Source: Forficula auricularia (Eukaryota > Arthropoda > Insecta > Dermaptera > Forficulidae). From it: a stretch of 64,000 bases of DNA. Numbering within the stretch: the stretch's first letter is position 1; the number at the start of each line of letters is the position of its first letter. The stretch lies in the NCBI GenBank assembly GCA_024734495.1, contig JALMQS010000106.1, positions 124,001-188,000 of the forward strand, in the 5' to 3' direction. Shown piece after piece: positions 29,687 through 40,699 of this stretch. A model generated the notes under the pieces. The model was given only the letters and a program-made list of their open reading frames with translations, searched no databases and was not told the origin of the DNA. The position numbers were made by a program, and so were the translations under genes.

Positions 29687-30095
29687 GTAAAATATAATTT
29701 TAGATTTATGTGCATTGCTGGGCTGGCCATCTTCGACAGATGACCTTTTTGCAGTGGCCAGTCCATTTTAAACTAATAATAAGAACTTTTTAGCATTTAA
29801 TGTTAAATTTTATTTATATATATTTTTTGTTTTGTTTTTTTTTGTTTCTAGTGTTTATTTGTTTATTTTATTAATAGCATTGCACAGTTGTGGGGCGCTT
29901 TTTGCGCTCCCAACACTCTGGCCTCGGTTCTGGAGTTGTCATAGGCGCCCATAAATGTACTTTGATCACAAATAGCCACAACATCTGGCATTATTGTTTG
30001 GACGGCTGATGAGAAGTTGCGCTCGAATCTGTAAAAAAAATCTGTTTTCTTTTTGTAAAGGGCTGCCCCCCTCTGCGTGGCGCAATAAATCAGTC
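29687..30095 (+). other. R2-clade 3' untranslated region
   Basis: This is non-coding sequence between the endonuclease stop and the return of repeat P. It contains a strong hairpin (29887-29914) and ends in a GC-rich stretch followed by GCGCAATAAATCAG. In R2-type elements the 3' region is what the reverse transcriptase recognises; that role is inferred here. Confidence 0.6.
29887..29914 (+). other. Stable hairpin in the R2-clade 3' region
   Basis: GTTG-T-GGGGCGC pairs with GCGCTCCCAAC around a TTTTT loop, with one bulged T and one G-T pair. It is a candidate recognition structure for the element reverse transcriptase. Confidence 0.6.
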
Positions 30096-30099
30096 ATTG

Positions 30100-30410
30100 A
30101 AATCGGAAAACCGGAAGTGAACATTTACATGAATGATTTTTCGTTTTTTTTTTTGATTTTCTAAAAAACGCCACTAACGATTTTTTTTAAATTGGTGTAC
30201 TTACGAGTATCAGAGTTATTAGTCGTGTATAGATTTTAATCCTATTGAAATAAAAGAAATGAGTGCAAATTAGGAGTGTCGTAAAATAAATATTTTAATC
30301 ATTCATATTATATCGTCTTCGGTAAGTCGCAGAGCCTTGAAATTTGAAACTTTAACTATTTAGAGGCAAAAAGTTACCGAGCATCGCTCGGTGATCCAGG
30401 CACTTTAAAC
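30100..30410 (+). repeat. Dispersed repeat P, copy after the R2-clade element
   Basis: ATTGGTGTACTTACGAGT, TTTTAATCCTATTGAAATAA and GTAAGTCGCAGAGCCTTGAA match the copy at 26640-26996. It ends in AAAAAGTTACCGAGCATCGC, whose complement (GAGCGATGCTCGGCAACTTT) appears at 18405-18427, so this end is itself dispersed. Confidence 0.65.
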
Positions 30411-30769
30411 TATATGGCATAACTATTTAATTTAGTTTAGAATTACTAGGCTGGAAAAATTTTACAAATTAAATCTTTGATTGAAATATTTAGCGCACGA
30501 CATATATTTATGTCAGATGGGTTCATTTTTGAAAGGGAGCCAAATCCTGATTTCTATTTTTGGCACTCGGGTTCAATACAACTTTTCTGACATGTCATGT
30601 AATAAGAATTATTAATGACAACTCGTATTTAATAGATGACAATCTCTCATGATTTTTTAAGTTATTTTTGCACACAATCATATTATGCCCAGTATTTTAA
30701 TTGGTAAATAATGAACAAATGACGTAATACTATAGAAATATAGTGGGCATCTTCTGCCAATGTCTTATA
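30411..30769. other. No gene; AT-rich
   Basis: Nothing is recognised. The last 8 bases are the left target duplication of the hAT element. Confidence 0.45.
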
Positions 30770-30886
30770 GAAGGGGTCCCCAAACTACTGCCCGCGGGTC
30801 AAATCCGGTACTTGAAAATTTTCCATCCGGCTCGCGGCTACTACAGGTCACATGTGGCCCTATCTCTAAAAAGTTTGGGGACAAGT
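30770..30886. mobile_element. 117-bp hAT MITE with GGGGTCCCCAAACT end
   Basis: AAGGGGTCCCCAAACT at the left and AGTTTGGGGACAAG at the right are inverted. The interior has GCCCGCGGGTCAAATCCGG and ATGTGGCCC. Flanks carry a perfect 8-bp duplication, GTCTTATA (30762-30769 and 30887-30894). This terminal and interior pattern is that of a hAT (Charlie-like) family known from many animals. Confidence 0.85.
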
Positions 30887-33737
30887 GTCTTATAATATGA
30901 ATCTTGGGCTTTCATTGGAGATTAAGATCCCATGTATGAAGTTAAGAAAAAAATAATGTAGGGAAAATGATTCAGCGACTTGTTTTGTTTTGATGCACAA
31001 ATCTGTTAATATTTAATTCAATTAAAAAAACTATTATAATAAATTTTCTCTAAGTTTCAAAGTGTCCTTGAAAATGATTAATAAAATTGTTTAATAAAAA
31101 TCGATAGAGGTGTTTTTCCAAATAGACAGAAATACTAGTATATACAATTTTTGCTTGTTTAATAAGATTAGATAGATATTATTATATTGATATTTATATT
31201 AGATAGATCTATAAATGCTTATCTAATTGATAAATTTTACCATCTTACAATGTAGTCACTCGCCTGGTCTCTCCGATTTCTTTCACATAAGTATATTACA
31301 CAATTATTACATCTATTCAATACGCTTTTTATTCAAATATTAGTAATCAGAATAATTAATAATCTATAATATTAATTCTACTCATATGTATAGTGGTTTC
31401 CCGGACTCAACCAAGTCATGGGTGCTCCTGTGGGGGACAGTGAGGATTCAGATCTCTCTGATGAAAGAACTTCATACTTCTAGCAACATATCTCAAAACA
31501 CAAATTAGGGTCAAGCCGAAAGGACTTAGCCGATTAATAATCATCACTTAATAGACAGACCTTTTTTTCGTTTTCTGTGAATCCATGAAACATACAAAGA
31601 ATCCATCCTATGAGTTTAGGCTAATTTTTTTCAAAAAATTGCTCTCTATAAAAATGATATTCTTGGCTTATCAATCCTACAATATTTAAAAAGAAACATC
31701 ATACGACACCAAGACAACAGTAATTTTTAATAAGAAAAAGTGCAAAAGACAGATGCAAAAATGACATCAAGGACAAGCTTGAGAGATTCTATAATCCGGA
31801 ATTCTAACGTAGAGTGTTTTTAGTGCATCAGAACGTGTATGGCAAGTGAAAAGAAAAAGTGTTAGCAACGTAGAAACAGCAAGCAGAAGAAAGTGCTAGT
31901 CCCAGCTGTGAAACAGAAGTTCTAGGGAGCTCGAAGACTCGTCGTATTTGTTCCATTTTAAAACAAATGTTTAAAATAAGATCAGATAACGAAATATAAA
32001 AATAGACAACTCTTCGTGGGCTCTCAACTTTCTAAAGCACAAGAGATATAACAATACTTCAGAAATTTAACAAGATAGGGGTTTTACTGAAATTAGTAAG
32101 TGCTTAATGCACGAAAGATTTGCTAACTATGCAGTTTAGATACAATAATTTTTGTTTTCTTTATTTAATTCTAAAATTTGTTAACCTAAGTATAGAAGAT
32201 TAGCTAGGACCTCTGAAAATCAAGGAGGCCAACCTTCATCTAAAATACCTCTAGAATAACTATGGATTGCTTTCGTAAGACTGATCGATGGAATAAAAAG
32301 CAAAAATGTCTGCGAATATTATTTTGAATCTGATGAAATCGGACTAGTCTGTTAAGGAAAAAAAGAGTCCTTGACTTGCAAACTGCATCTGCTTGAATCC
32401 ATTCAGAACATACTTTCCACCATAGAAAAGGAAGTAGTCAGAAAACCTAGAGAAAATTTGCGATTATCTTATTTTCAAAGCAAAAAAAAAAAAAAAACTA
32501 AAGTGCATTAACTTCTACAACCCAGAAAACTTATTTGGTTTAAATCTATTAAGAGTTCTTTGTGCTTCTGTTGCTCTCTACTTGTTTTGTAGACCTTCAT
32601 TCACCACAGGTTTATTTATGGAAAAGTTCTTCAGAACCACTTTTTAAACCAAAAGTGATTTCTTTCGATTTGGATAGGAGAACATATAATTTGTACTCAA
32701 AGCAAGTGACAGGACTCCATTGCCGAAAACCTTAATTAACCCTTTCATAATGTAATTCTAATTGTCAAACAATGTAATTGTAAGAATCCAAATTTGAGAT
32801 GTATTTCATTGTGCAAAGATTACAATTAATCAAATGTCTTAACAATCGCGTTTTTAGGTACATTTTTGTAAACACCTCCTTGTTTTCTTTAACAGTGCTT
32901 GGGCCTTGTGCGTGTCTGGTGTTACAATTTGCCATTGATAATTTCTCTTGTGATGTCAATGGCAAATTTTAAAAGTATATTTTATACTACATCAAAGAAT
33001 GTTATAATTATTACGAAATAATTATAATTAACATAGGTACTTTTTTATTTATGGATTTATTACCACTCTATAATTGGTATTTGCGAAATTTATAATAGCA
33101 TTAAAATGATTATCTGTAAATTTATACAGCTGCTTGACACTTACCAAATTGTTCATTTTATATATATAATATATTATATTTAAATAAAGTTTAGTTAGGT
33201 ATGCAAAATTTTTTTAAAAAATCTGGTAATTCATTACTTTCATTGAAATCACTTCAACCAACATTAAAAGTGAATAATTAAAAGTATACAGGTAACTCTT
33301 GTACAACATGGAGGTTATTTGGTTCTATAAATATTATTCTTGAACTTATATGAGGTTCAGTTTTCCTACAAAATGAGGTATGTTGTTGTTAGGTAGATTT
33401 TTTTTTTTTTTTTTTTTATCACTTTGCTATACTGATATGAAAAAGTATTACTATCTGGCACAAAGTGTTTTTATAAGGTTTCCGTGAAAACGTTAATTGG
33501 AACTCTATTACTGTCAATACAAGACAGATCATTGTAGATAGTAAACTAAACAGATATTAACTTGAAATTTACAATTTATATGTATTTATTTTCTCAGAAA
33601 TTAAAAATCTTAAAAAATTTTAATCAAGTGATTATTTTGGAGACGGTTGAGTTTTTAATGTTATGGAAATTAAAAATATTTTTTATCATGAGTTGCGAGA
33701 TATAACTCTGTAAAAATCTAATCAGTTCCTAGTTTTT
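30887..33737. other. No gene; long AT-rich stretch
   Basis: No repeat partner or coding region was recognised over nearly 3 kb. An A run lies near 32480-32497 and a T run near 33397-33417. Short frames such as 32765-32965 on the minus strand lack motifs. It may hold single-copy DNA between element insertions. Confidence 0.4.
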
Positions 33738-34485
33738 AACCGACTTCAAAAAAGGAGGAGGTTCTCTATTCGACTGATTTTTTTTTTTTTTTTTTTTTTT
33801 CTGCCTATGTTACCTCATATCTCCGCCAATTGTCAACCGATTTTGAAAAAAAATTTGCATTGGGTCCAGTCTAGCTTCCGATTGGTCCCATTTTTTTTTC
33901 GTTTTTTTTTCATAGGTATTAGACCTTTTTTATTAGGTTTGTTTAGACCTAACCTCTTTGTTTATGAACCGATTTCGATGGTTCTTTTTTTATCCGAAAG
34001 GGGGTGTCTTAGGGATGGTGTCATATTAATTTGGTCAAGTTCTGATGATATAATCACTATTAATAACATCACTAAAAAGAGAAAAATAAAAATAATTTTT
34101 AAGGAAAAAATAAAAACCGACTTCAAAATTTAAATGCAACAAATAAAATACACTAAAAGGTATAAAATAATTATTATCTTATTTAGTTACAACTAAACGA
34201 CGAAATATTAACATGAAATTACTTTTTAAGTCGGTGCCAAACATATACCTTTTTATGAATCGCACTCGACGGATCCTAATTAGTTCGTTTGGTGGGTACG
34301 CTCGCTTATAGGTATAGTTTGTTTGGCACCGACTTAAAAAAGTAATTTCATGTTAATATTTCGTCGTTTAGTTGTAACTAAATAAGATAATAATTATTTT
34401 ATACCTTTTAGTGTATTTTATTTGTTGCATTTAATTTTTTGAAGTCGGTTTTTATTTTTTTCTTTAAAAATTATTTTTATGGGAA
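33738..34485. mobile_element. AACCGACTTC inverted-repeat family, copy 1 (one outer arm)
   Basis: Order: AACCGACTTCAAAAAAGGAG, a long T run, the AACCGATTTTGAAA and ATGAACCGATTTCGATGG blocks, and GGGGGTGTCTTAGGGATGG. A fold-back core follows (about 34112-34460) whose arms share AAATGCAACAAATAAAATAC and ACTAAACGACGAAATATTAA. The second outer arm is missing, unlike the complete copy at 56561-57686. AACCGACTTC...GAAGTCGGTT repeats of this type are widespread in insect genomes. Confidence 0.75.
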
Positions 34486-34850
34486 TACAAACTTTTGGAA
34501 CCAGATCGAACTTTCTACAATTTTTTCCATCTTTAGTCATGGATATTGGAATCCAGACTCACTGACAAATACAGTTAAATATACATAGTGGCAGAAAAAT
34601 TTCCGAATTGATTTTCCCCACATTTCATCTATTTCTGAGCTCATACTCTCGAAGTTTGCCCTCTGTTATCCTTCTGAATGAATTCAATCGACTCTGATTT
34701 ATCAAATCCAAATAAAACACTTCACATTTCCTTCATCATACTTCTCTAATATAAGAGAAAATTCACTTTATCAGCCATTTTTTGAGGTTATCCACAATCT
34801 TTATTATAATTTGAAAATTAACTGCTCAAAACTTTGCGGCAGTTTCAATA
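34486..34850. other. No gene
   Basis: AT-rich; nothing recognised. Confidence 0.4.
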
Positions 34851-35105
34851 GCCAGATACTGGCTGAGGGTTTGCCTCGCGAGGCCAGTCCCTTGAGGCAA
34901 ATGCCTGGTCGGTCAGTACGTGCCTCGCCCAAGGCAAAAGTGTCCGTTGCCTCGTCTGCAGGCTGCCTCGGTCCGATCCATTAGTTGTCGGTTTTGTGAA
35001 TGCTCAAAGGCGCCTCGGGTTGTTTCCTGCGTTCACTCAGGACGGTTCTGGGGCAAACGCCCGAGGCAGCCCTCGCGAGGCTGCTCGCTCAAGTCAGTAT
35101 CCGGC
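34851..35105. mobile_element. GC-rich 255-bp element with GCCAGATACTG ends
   Basis: The ends GCCAGATACTGGCT and AGTCAGTATCCGGC are imperfect inverted repeats flanked by TA on both sides. Inside, the word TGCCTCG or its complement recurs many times, often as CCTCGCGAGG. The block is sharply GC-richer than its flanks. Superfamily unknown; TA duplication is compatible with Tc1/mariner. Confidence 0.6.
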
Positions 35106-36786
35106 TAATGAGGCATTCTAATTAACATAAAGACTTCCAAATAAAAAACTTGTTTCTTGTATTTAAATGAATGTTTTGAAAATATCACTACAAAATCATT
35201 TATTTGATTTTATTATCGACGTTATTCAATTATTCTTAGTGATTATTCTATTTCCTGTAATAATGAATTCCTTCTTCAAATATCTACATAATATATATCT
35301 TTCTATATATATATGTATATTGGGTTTCAATTTGTTATTGTAATCTGTTGGTGAACAGCGATTATTGTTGTTTGCTATGAATTCAAATCAATTCTCAGGG
35401 TCTAATATACTAAAAAATATGTCAAGGAAAAGAAAATTTGTTTAGGTTTTCGTAACGGCCGACAATCATTCACATTTCGAATGGAAATAATAGGCCGGAT
35501 GCCATTTATTATCAAGCTTTGTTATCATGTACACATTATGGCCCTCTTTCTTTATAGAAATCCCTATCGGAGATCAATAGCTTTATGTAAGGGTCACCTG
35601 TCTTGAGGGGGCTCCGCCCCTTCATTTATTAATACATCATGCACGCCCGCTATTGATTTCTATGCAAGATATGCCGTCATATATTTTTACATACTTGAGG
35701 ATGCAAAAAGGTGGAATGAACAGGTTTTGTGGCAGAATAAAACAAAAGAATTCACAAATTATGAACCTGACTGAGATTTATTATTTTTATTGGGATTTTA
35801 TTAATTTATAATACAAAAGGGTAGAATTTTATGAGTAATTTTGTAAATAAATATGAACCATCAATGAGTCATATCATTTATGTACTTAGGAAATCATATT
35901 ACCACCTGATAATATTAATCAGCCAGATTAATTTATGACAGAACTATAATTTTGGGAAGGGGCAAATTTTATGTGAGGTCAAAAATAAAGAATACTTTTT
36001 TATCATAAAGTAGGGGATACCTTACTCCCTGTGAAGACCTCTTTAAGTAGAATTACGTATATTTTTTAATAATGTTTCTGATTTAAAATGGCGGTTTGAG
36101 AGAGCTTTAAACTCGTCGTTTTTAGCTGATTTTTTACTAGCTCAATTTCAATCAATTATTTAAATTAAATTATTAAAAAAATTTCATAAATTCACTCATT
36201 TCCTGCTTTTCAACATCAAATAATGGAATTTGATATCTCAAATATTTTGGGAGATATAACAATTTTTCTTATCATGGGATCAGCTAAAATCAGATGCTCG
36301 GTCCCCCGGTGCAAATCAACATTCCCTTTAGAATCAATTTCTTTCAATATTCTCATTTTTTTCAAATATTAAATAATAATAATAAGTTATTTTACCAAGA
36401 GTAGGACTTAAAAAAGCAGTTAAAACCTTTTAAATAGGTTTAAATAAGAATCTGTTATTATCATCACTTATAATATATAGTTATAATAGGTACGGAACCC
36501 CCAGTATACGGACTTCTACTCGCACTTGTCCACCTTATTTATATTTGCTAAATGCTAAAAAATTATAAGAATTATAATCTTTGTTGAAAGGCCTAATCGA
36601 TATTATTAGTACTAGTCATTATCAGATGATATAACTTAATAATTAATTTGTCTTTATTTTCAAATAAAAAAACTTGTTTATTTAAATGTTAAAATAAAAC
36701 TTTAATAACATTTTTTGAGGTTCCACACTTGTGAAGTTTTTAAGCTTATGCCTCATTAGCTTATCCAAAATTCGTCATAACATTAA
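35106..36786. other. No gene; AT-rich with small hairpin
   Basis: AGGGGGCTCCGCCCCTT at about 35605-35621 can form a short hairpin. Near 36489-36530 a degenerate GTACGGAACCCCCAGTATAC fragment resembles a common insect interspersed repeat. A related CAAGTGCGAGTCCGACTGCAC fragment lies near 46832. No genes are seen. Confidence 0.4.
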
Positions 36787-37782
36787 GGACGTTCCCTAAT
36801 AAATCGATTTTCTTGCAATCCTTTTAAAACTTTGAATACACATATTTATAAGTGTCCTTTATACGTAGAAATTTTTTTCAATAGTCCTTGCGGCACTAAA
36901 TTTGTAAATATTGACCTTTGAAATTTGTATATTTAACACGCGAACCCTATCCCGATATTAAAGCGACTGTTTCATTAAATAACTATAGTAATTTTCCTGA
37001 AATTATTTTGAAAAACTGAGAATCATTAACTGAAGATATAACAAATATTTTTCTGTTAAAATAATTGTATCAAGCGGTATTCTTTTTTCTGAAAAATGTT
37101 AAAAGTTAGGTACTTTTGATGGTTTTCATTTTTTCTCTCATGACATGGCAAGTGAGAGATGGTGACTTGATAACGTCGCACTAATATCACTCAATTTTTC
37201 CATATTTAAAAATCTTCTGCAGCTGGTGCATTTGAGATTTTTAGCTAATTATCTCAACCTAACTATACTGTAAGAAATCATAAGATGGTGTCATCTATTA
37301 AATCCGATGGAATGGAATATTTTTGATTATATGTCAGAGGGGTTGTTTTTCACCCCCTCGGGAATCGAACCCAGTCAGAGAGGTTCACATCCCGCAGGTG
37401 AGCCAGATGGCCCGGATTGCTGTTACTGGCACTCGGGTTCGATTCCCGAGGGGGTGAAAAGCAACCCCTCTGACATATAATCAAAAATATTCCATTCCAT
37501 CAGATTTAATAGATGACACCATCTTATGATTTTCTTATAAATTTGAATCTATAACCATCGGCAAATTAATATCTTTCATACTAACTATACTGTTCTCATT
37601 TGGAATTTCGCATTGAGCTGTTTCATGAAGTGTTTTTTTTTTAATTCTTTGTCTTTTAGCGTCTGTAAGAATGGAATGTTGCCAGATCCGAGTAACGACG
37701 CAGTGAAAATATTTTTGCCTTTCTGCGCATGTGGGAGTAGGGGAAAGAGCGAACTGCATCTGAGCTATATTAGGGAACGTCC
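36787..37782. mobile_element. Terminal-repeat element with GGACGTTCCCTAATA ends
   Basis: GGACGTTCCCTAATA at the left and TATTAGGGAACGTCC at the right are perfect inverted repeats. TTAA flanks both (36783-36786 and 37783-37786), compatible with a piggyBac-like TTAA duplication or with a TA duplication plus two element bases. The interior carries a nested palindrome (37273-37535). A 74-codon minus frame at 37535-37759 has no recognisable motif. Confidence 0.7.
37273..37535. mobile_element. Palindrome with tRNA-like B box in both arms
   Basis: Arms of about 95 bases share ATCATAAGATGGTGTCATC and GTCAGAGGGGTTG-type blocks. Each contains GGTTCGATTCC or its complement next to CCGAGGGGGTG. TA flanks both ends. 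The GGTTCGAYTCC plus CCCCTCTGA layout resembles repeat S at 18236-20335, so the two families may share an origin. Confidence 0.65.
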
Positions 37783-37786
37783 TTAA

Positions 37787-38564
37787 AAGGCAATTTGTAC
37801 AATTTGTAATACATTGGAAATAGGCGATTTAGAATAATAAAAGAAAGACGGGATAGATAATGCAATGTACTTATTTTATTAGTGGCTGGCCTTATGAAAA
37901 TAATTTATATTGTAAAGGAAAAATAAAAATAAATTTAAATGATATTTTATCATCGAATAAAAATAAACTACGCGGTTATAAACAAAAATGTTCTATGTTT
38001 AATGTATGACTTAGTTTAACAATATTGTGTAACTCAAAATCCTACAAATAGATGTGTTTTGACTGCCTTTCGGATTTATCTGCCTCATGTGTCCCTACGA
38101 GCTTAAACAGTAACGACTCATCCCTGAATAAATTTCCCTGTCCCAAGGATTTTTTTTTCAAATTTTCCATTCGAACGAATTCTCCCTTGATATCATAAAT
38201 ATTTAAAAATTTATTCGATTTATCTACTTGAGATTAAAAGAGATTTACGTTCATATCCACCATAGAAGATAACTATAATAAAATTTAAACTATATATTTG
38301 ATAGTGTTAATATAATCGTAAAAATATATCAAAATTTATGTCTCTTTTTTATGACTGAATTTTAATTTCATTTTTCCCCGTTTATATGATCTGATTGTGG
38401 TCAACATTATTCAATCGCTTTTATCGCCTGTTAAAATTTTCTATTAATAATTATTTGAAAATAATAAATATTTTATTGTCAAGAGAGATTTTGTACAAAT
38501 AATTTCTTTCCAGTAAATACAGAAAAATCAACTGGTGTGTTCACCACACGACTTTCACATTTTC
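37787..38564. other. No gene; AT-rich
   Basis: Nothing recognised. Confidence 0.4.
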
Positions 38565-38890
38565 AATTATTTGAAATCATTGGGACACTACTAATTTACA
38601 CCCCTTCCTTTATTTCGATTTTTTTTTTGATTTTCTCAAAAAAAGTTAATTTCATTTTGTAACTTCTAGGTGGAAGGAATCGATGCCCTTAATAGTTGGA
38701 AACTGGATTTGGGACATAAAACCGGATATTGTGGACTCCAGAGGCCAAAAATCCATTGGTCACTGCGTACGTATGTATGTACGAATGTACGCATGTACGT
38801 ATATACCCCTGCGTTTCGCAACCATAAGACTCAGAGCTACGAAATTCGAAACTTAAGCTCGTCATAGCCTAGAAGGAGTACACCAAGATT
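38565..38890 (+). repeat. Dispersed repeat P, copy 3, with GTAC/ATGT microsatellite
   Basis: ACACCCCTTCCTTTATTTCG, a GTATGTATGTACGAATGTAC tract (about 38769-38803), CCTGCGTTTCGCAACCATAA and TACGAAATTCGAAACTTAAG match the copies at 26640-26996 and 30100-30410. This copy is uninterrupted at the R2-clade insertion point. Confidence 0.7.
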
Positions 38891-38999
38891 TTCTATGAAT
38901 ATAAATGTGAAAATAAAAATAAATTACATTAAAAGAGCAGGTCTATTTTACTAGATTGAAGAGTTAATATAGGGCTACATAGTTGGTGAAAATCTTTTT

Positions 39000-39868
39000 A
39001 GAGAAAAATAAGTTGACGTGTTCTGATGTGGCCATCCACTTGACTTTACCATACAACCTGGCCTCTCACTTATATTTAATATTTAATAAAATTATTTATA
39101 ATCATGTAGGGGGGTTAGTTTTTGCATTTTTAGATTACTGTGTGCCCACTGATTATGTATACAAAATTTGGTTGAGTTTGGAACAAGAGCCTATATTTTC
39201 ATTTTTTGACCCCCCCCCCACACCCATTTTCGGCGGTTAGTTTTTCCATTTTTAGACTTCTGGGGTCGCACTGATTATGTATACAAAATTTGGTTGAGTT
39301 TGTTACAAGAGCCTATATTTTCATTTTTTGACCTTACACCCCCCTCCCCCACCAATTTTGGGCGGTTAGTTTTTGCATTTTTAGACTTCTGGGGTCGCAC
39401 TGATTATGTATACAAAATTTGGTTGAGTTTGCTCAAATAGCCTAGATTTTTAATTTTTAACCCCCCCCCCCCTTAATTTTGGGTCGATATGTACCAAAAT
39501 CTAATCAGCTCTTAATCTCAATGGACCAAAACTACGTGTGAAATTTGGTTTCGATATTCACACTAGTTTTTGAGCTAGCTCTTCCACAAAAATTTGGTAA
39601 CGCACAGAATAACAGACTAACTAAAAGACTAACTAACAGAATAACTAACAGACATTTTGAGAAAACAATTATTAACTCGAAAAATATAATTTTTTCGATG
39701 TTCACTTATTAGAGATTTTTTGTAGAGCGATATGCCAAGGTTTTGCTCAATTTTTTTAATCAAAATAGTTTAAGCCGTTTTTGAGATATTTCGAAAAAAA
39801 GATGGAAAAAACACACTTTTTTCATGCACGATTACAATACTTGACCATACCCTGTATGGTAAAGTAAA
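39000..39868 (+). mobile_element. Hairpin-ended family H, copy 1 (internally repeated)
   Basis: It starts near GATGTGGCCATCCACTTGAC and contains three rounds of a roughly 130-bp module (GGCGGTTAGTTTTTGCATTT, CACTGATTATGTATACAAAA, a C run). It then runs through CTAATCAGCTCTTAATCTCA, an ACTAAC microsatellite-like tract and CACGATTACAATACTTGACC. The end is a hairpin, ACTTGACCATACC with GTATGGTAAAGT. CTTTACCATAC also occurs near the start, giving inverted ends. Non-coding; a Helitron/Helentron-like origin is possible because of the 3' hairpin but is not proven. Confidence 0.75.
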
Positions 39869-40635
39869 AACAAAGATTTCAAAAAAAAAAATTGAATTTG
39901 GACTATTTTTGAAGAAGTTATGAGCGAAAAAACGAAATCAACCCAATTAATCTTTTAAACAGGTGATCAAAAACAATTTCAAAATTTACCAGAAAGAGTT
40001 TTTTGATGGGTACTAAAAAATGTCAAACAATAAAGGAAATCAAAAATTAAAATTTTTCAAACCGTCCGATTTGGCGTGGAATGCCTCAAATATATTTTTA
40101 AAATTTGTTTTTTTTTCTTATTTTACTGAGACTTCGCAACCCCTTATAGACCCTATCGAGGGAATTCTTAACTTTAGCACACAAACGACACACAAAGGAA
40201 TAAATATATCAACTTTATTTTATTAGAATCATATTTTAACAAAACTCGCAAATGGATGCCGACCAATAGTTTTATATATTTGACTAAGCTAGTCAATCCA
40301 TCAGATTTTTCAAAAGATTTAACTATATGATAAGTATTATTTATATTAAGATTAGATTTCTGATTTTGACAAACAAATTGAAATATCCAAATTATAGAAA
40401 TTTTAGTATATTTGGGATCAGGAGGTCTTAGAGAATTGAAAAAATATATTTAAAAAAAAAATTTCTATTTTTTTCTGAGACTTCGCGACCCCCGGGGATC
40501 GCGACCCACTCAGTATTTCTTGACTAAAATTGTGAACATTCATAAATAGTGTCAAATATCATTCGCATCCATAATTAATTTGTAACAGGAATAGAACCGA
40601 ATTGGACAAAAATTAAAAAGACAGTTTTTATTAAA
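39869..40635. other. No gene
   Basis: AT-rich. Two related CTGAGACTTCGCRACCCC blocks near 40128 and 40476 are small repeats. Frames here lack motifs. Confidence 0.45.
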
Positions 40636-40682
40636 TGTGGCAGACCTTTCGTCAATTTATTTTGACTTCCTCAGTGGCCCAT
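40636..40682 (-). ncRNA. Hammerhead ribozyme, family 4
   Basis: On the minus strand CTGAGGA (a valid CUGANGA) is followed by GTCAA-AATAAA-TTGAC as stem II and GAAAGGTC. Stem I pairs AAATGGGCCA with TGCCACATTT with two mismatches. The same architecture, with a decayed core, occurs at 10515-10558. Confidence 0.65.
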
Positions 40683-40699
40683 TTTATCATTCTTTGTCA

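Larger units (their letters stand above)
26997..30095 (+). mobile_element. R2-clade non-LTR retrotransposon, 5'-truncated
   Basis: A GC-rich block in AT-rich DNA encodes a reverse transcriptase followed by a CCHC knuckle and a restriction-like endonuclease, the order found in R2-clade LINEs. The amino-terminal zinc-finger and Myb DNA-binding part is not found. The frame is open back to about 26965 without a start codon, which fits 5' truncation on insertion. Flanks are repeat P, not 28S rDNA, so the copy is ectopic or belongs to a lineage with another target. The 3' end is placed near 30095, before repeat P text resumes; this boundary is approximate. No target duplication could be identified. 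Confidence 0.85.

Noticed and set aside
26997..30095. Insertion in 28S rDNA
   Set aside because: Neither flank resembles ribosomal DNA; both are dispersed repeat P.
33807..34133. 108-codon frame that recurs nearly unchanged at 56676-56924 and 57301-57624
   Set aside because: The three copies lie in arms of one repeat family and are conserved at every codon position alike, with runs of F from poly-T. This looks like repeat conservation, not protein selection.
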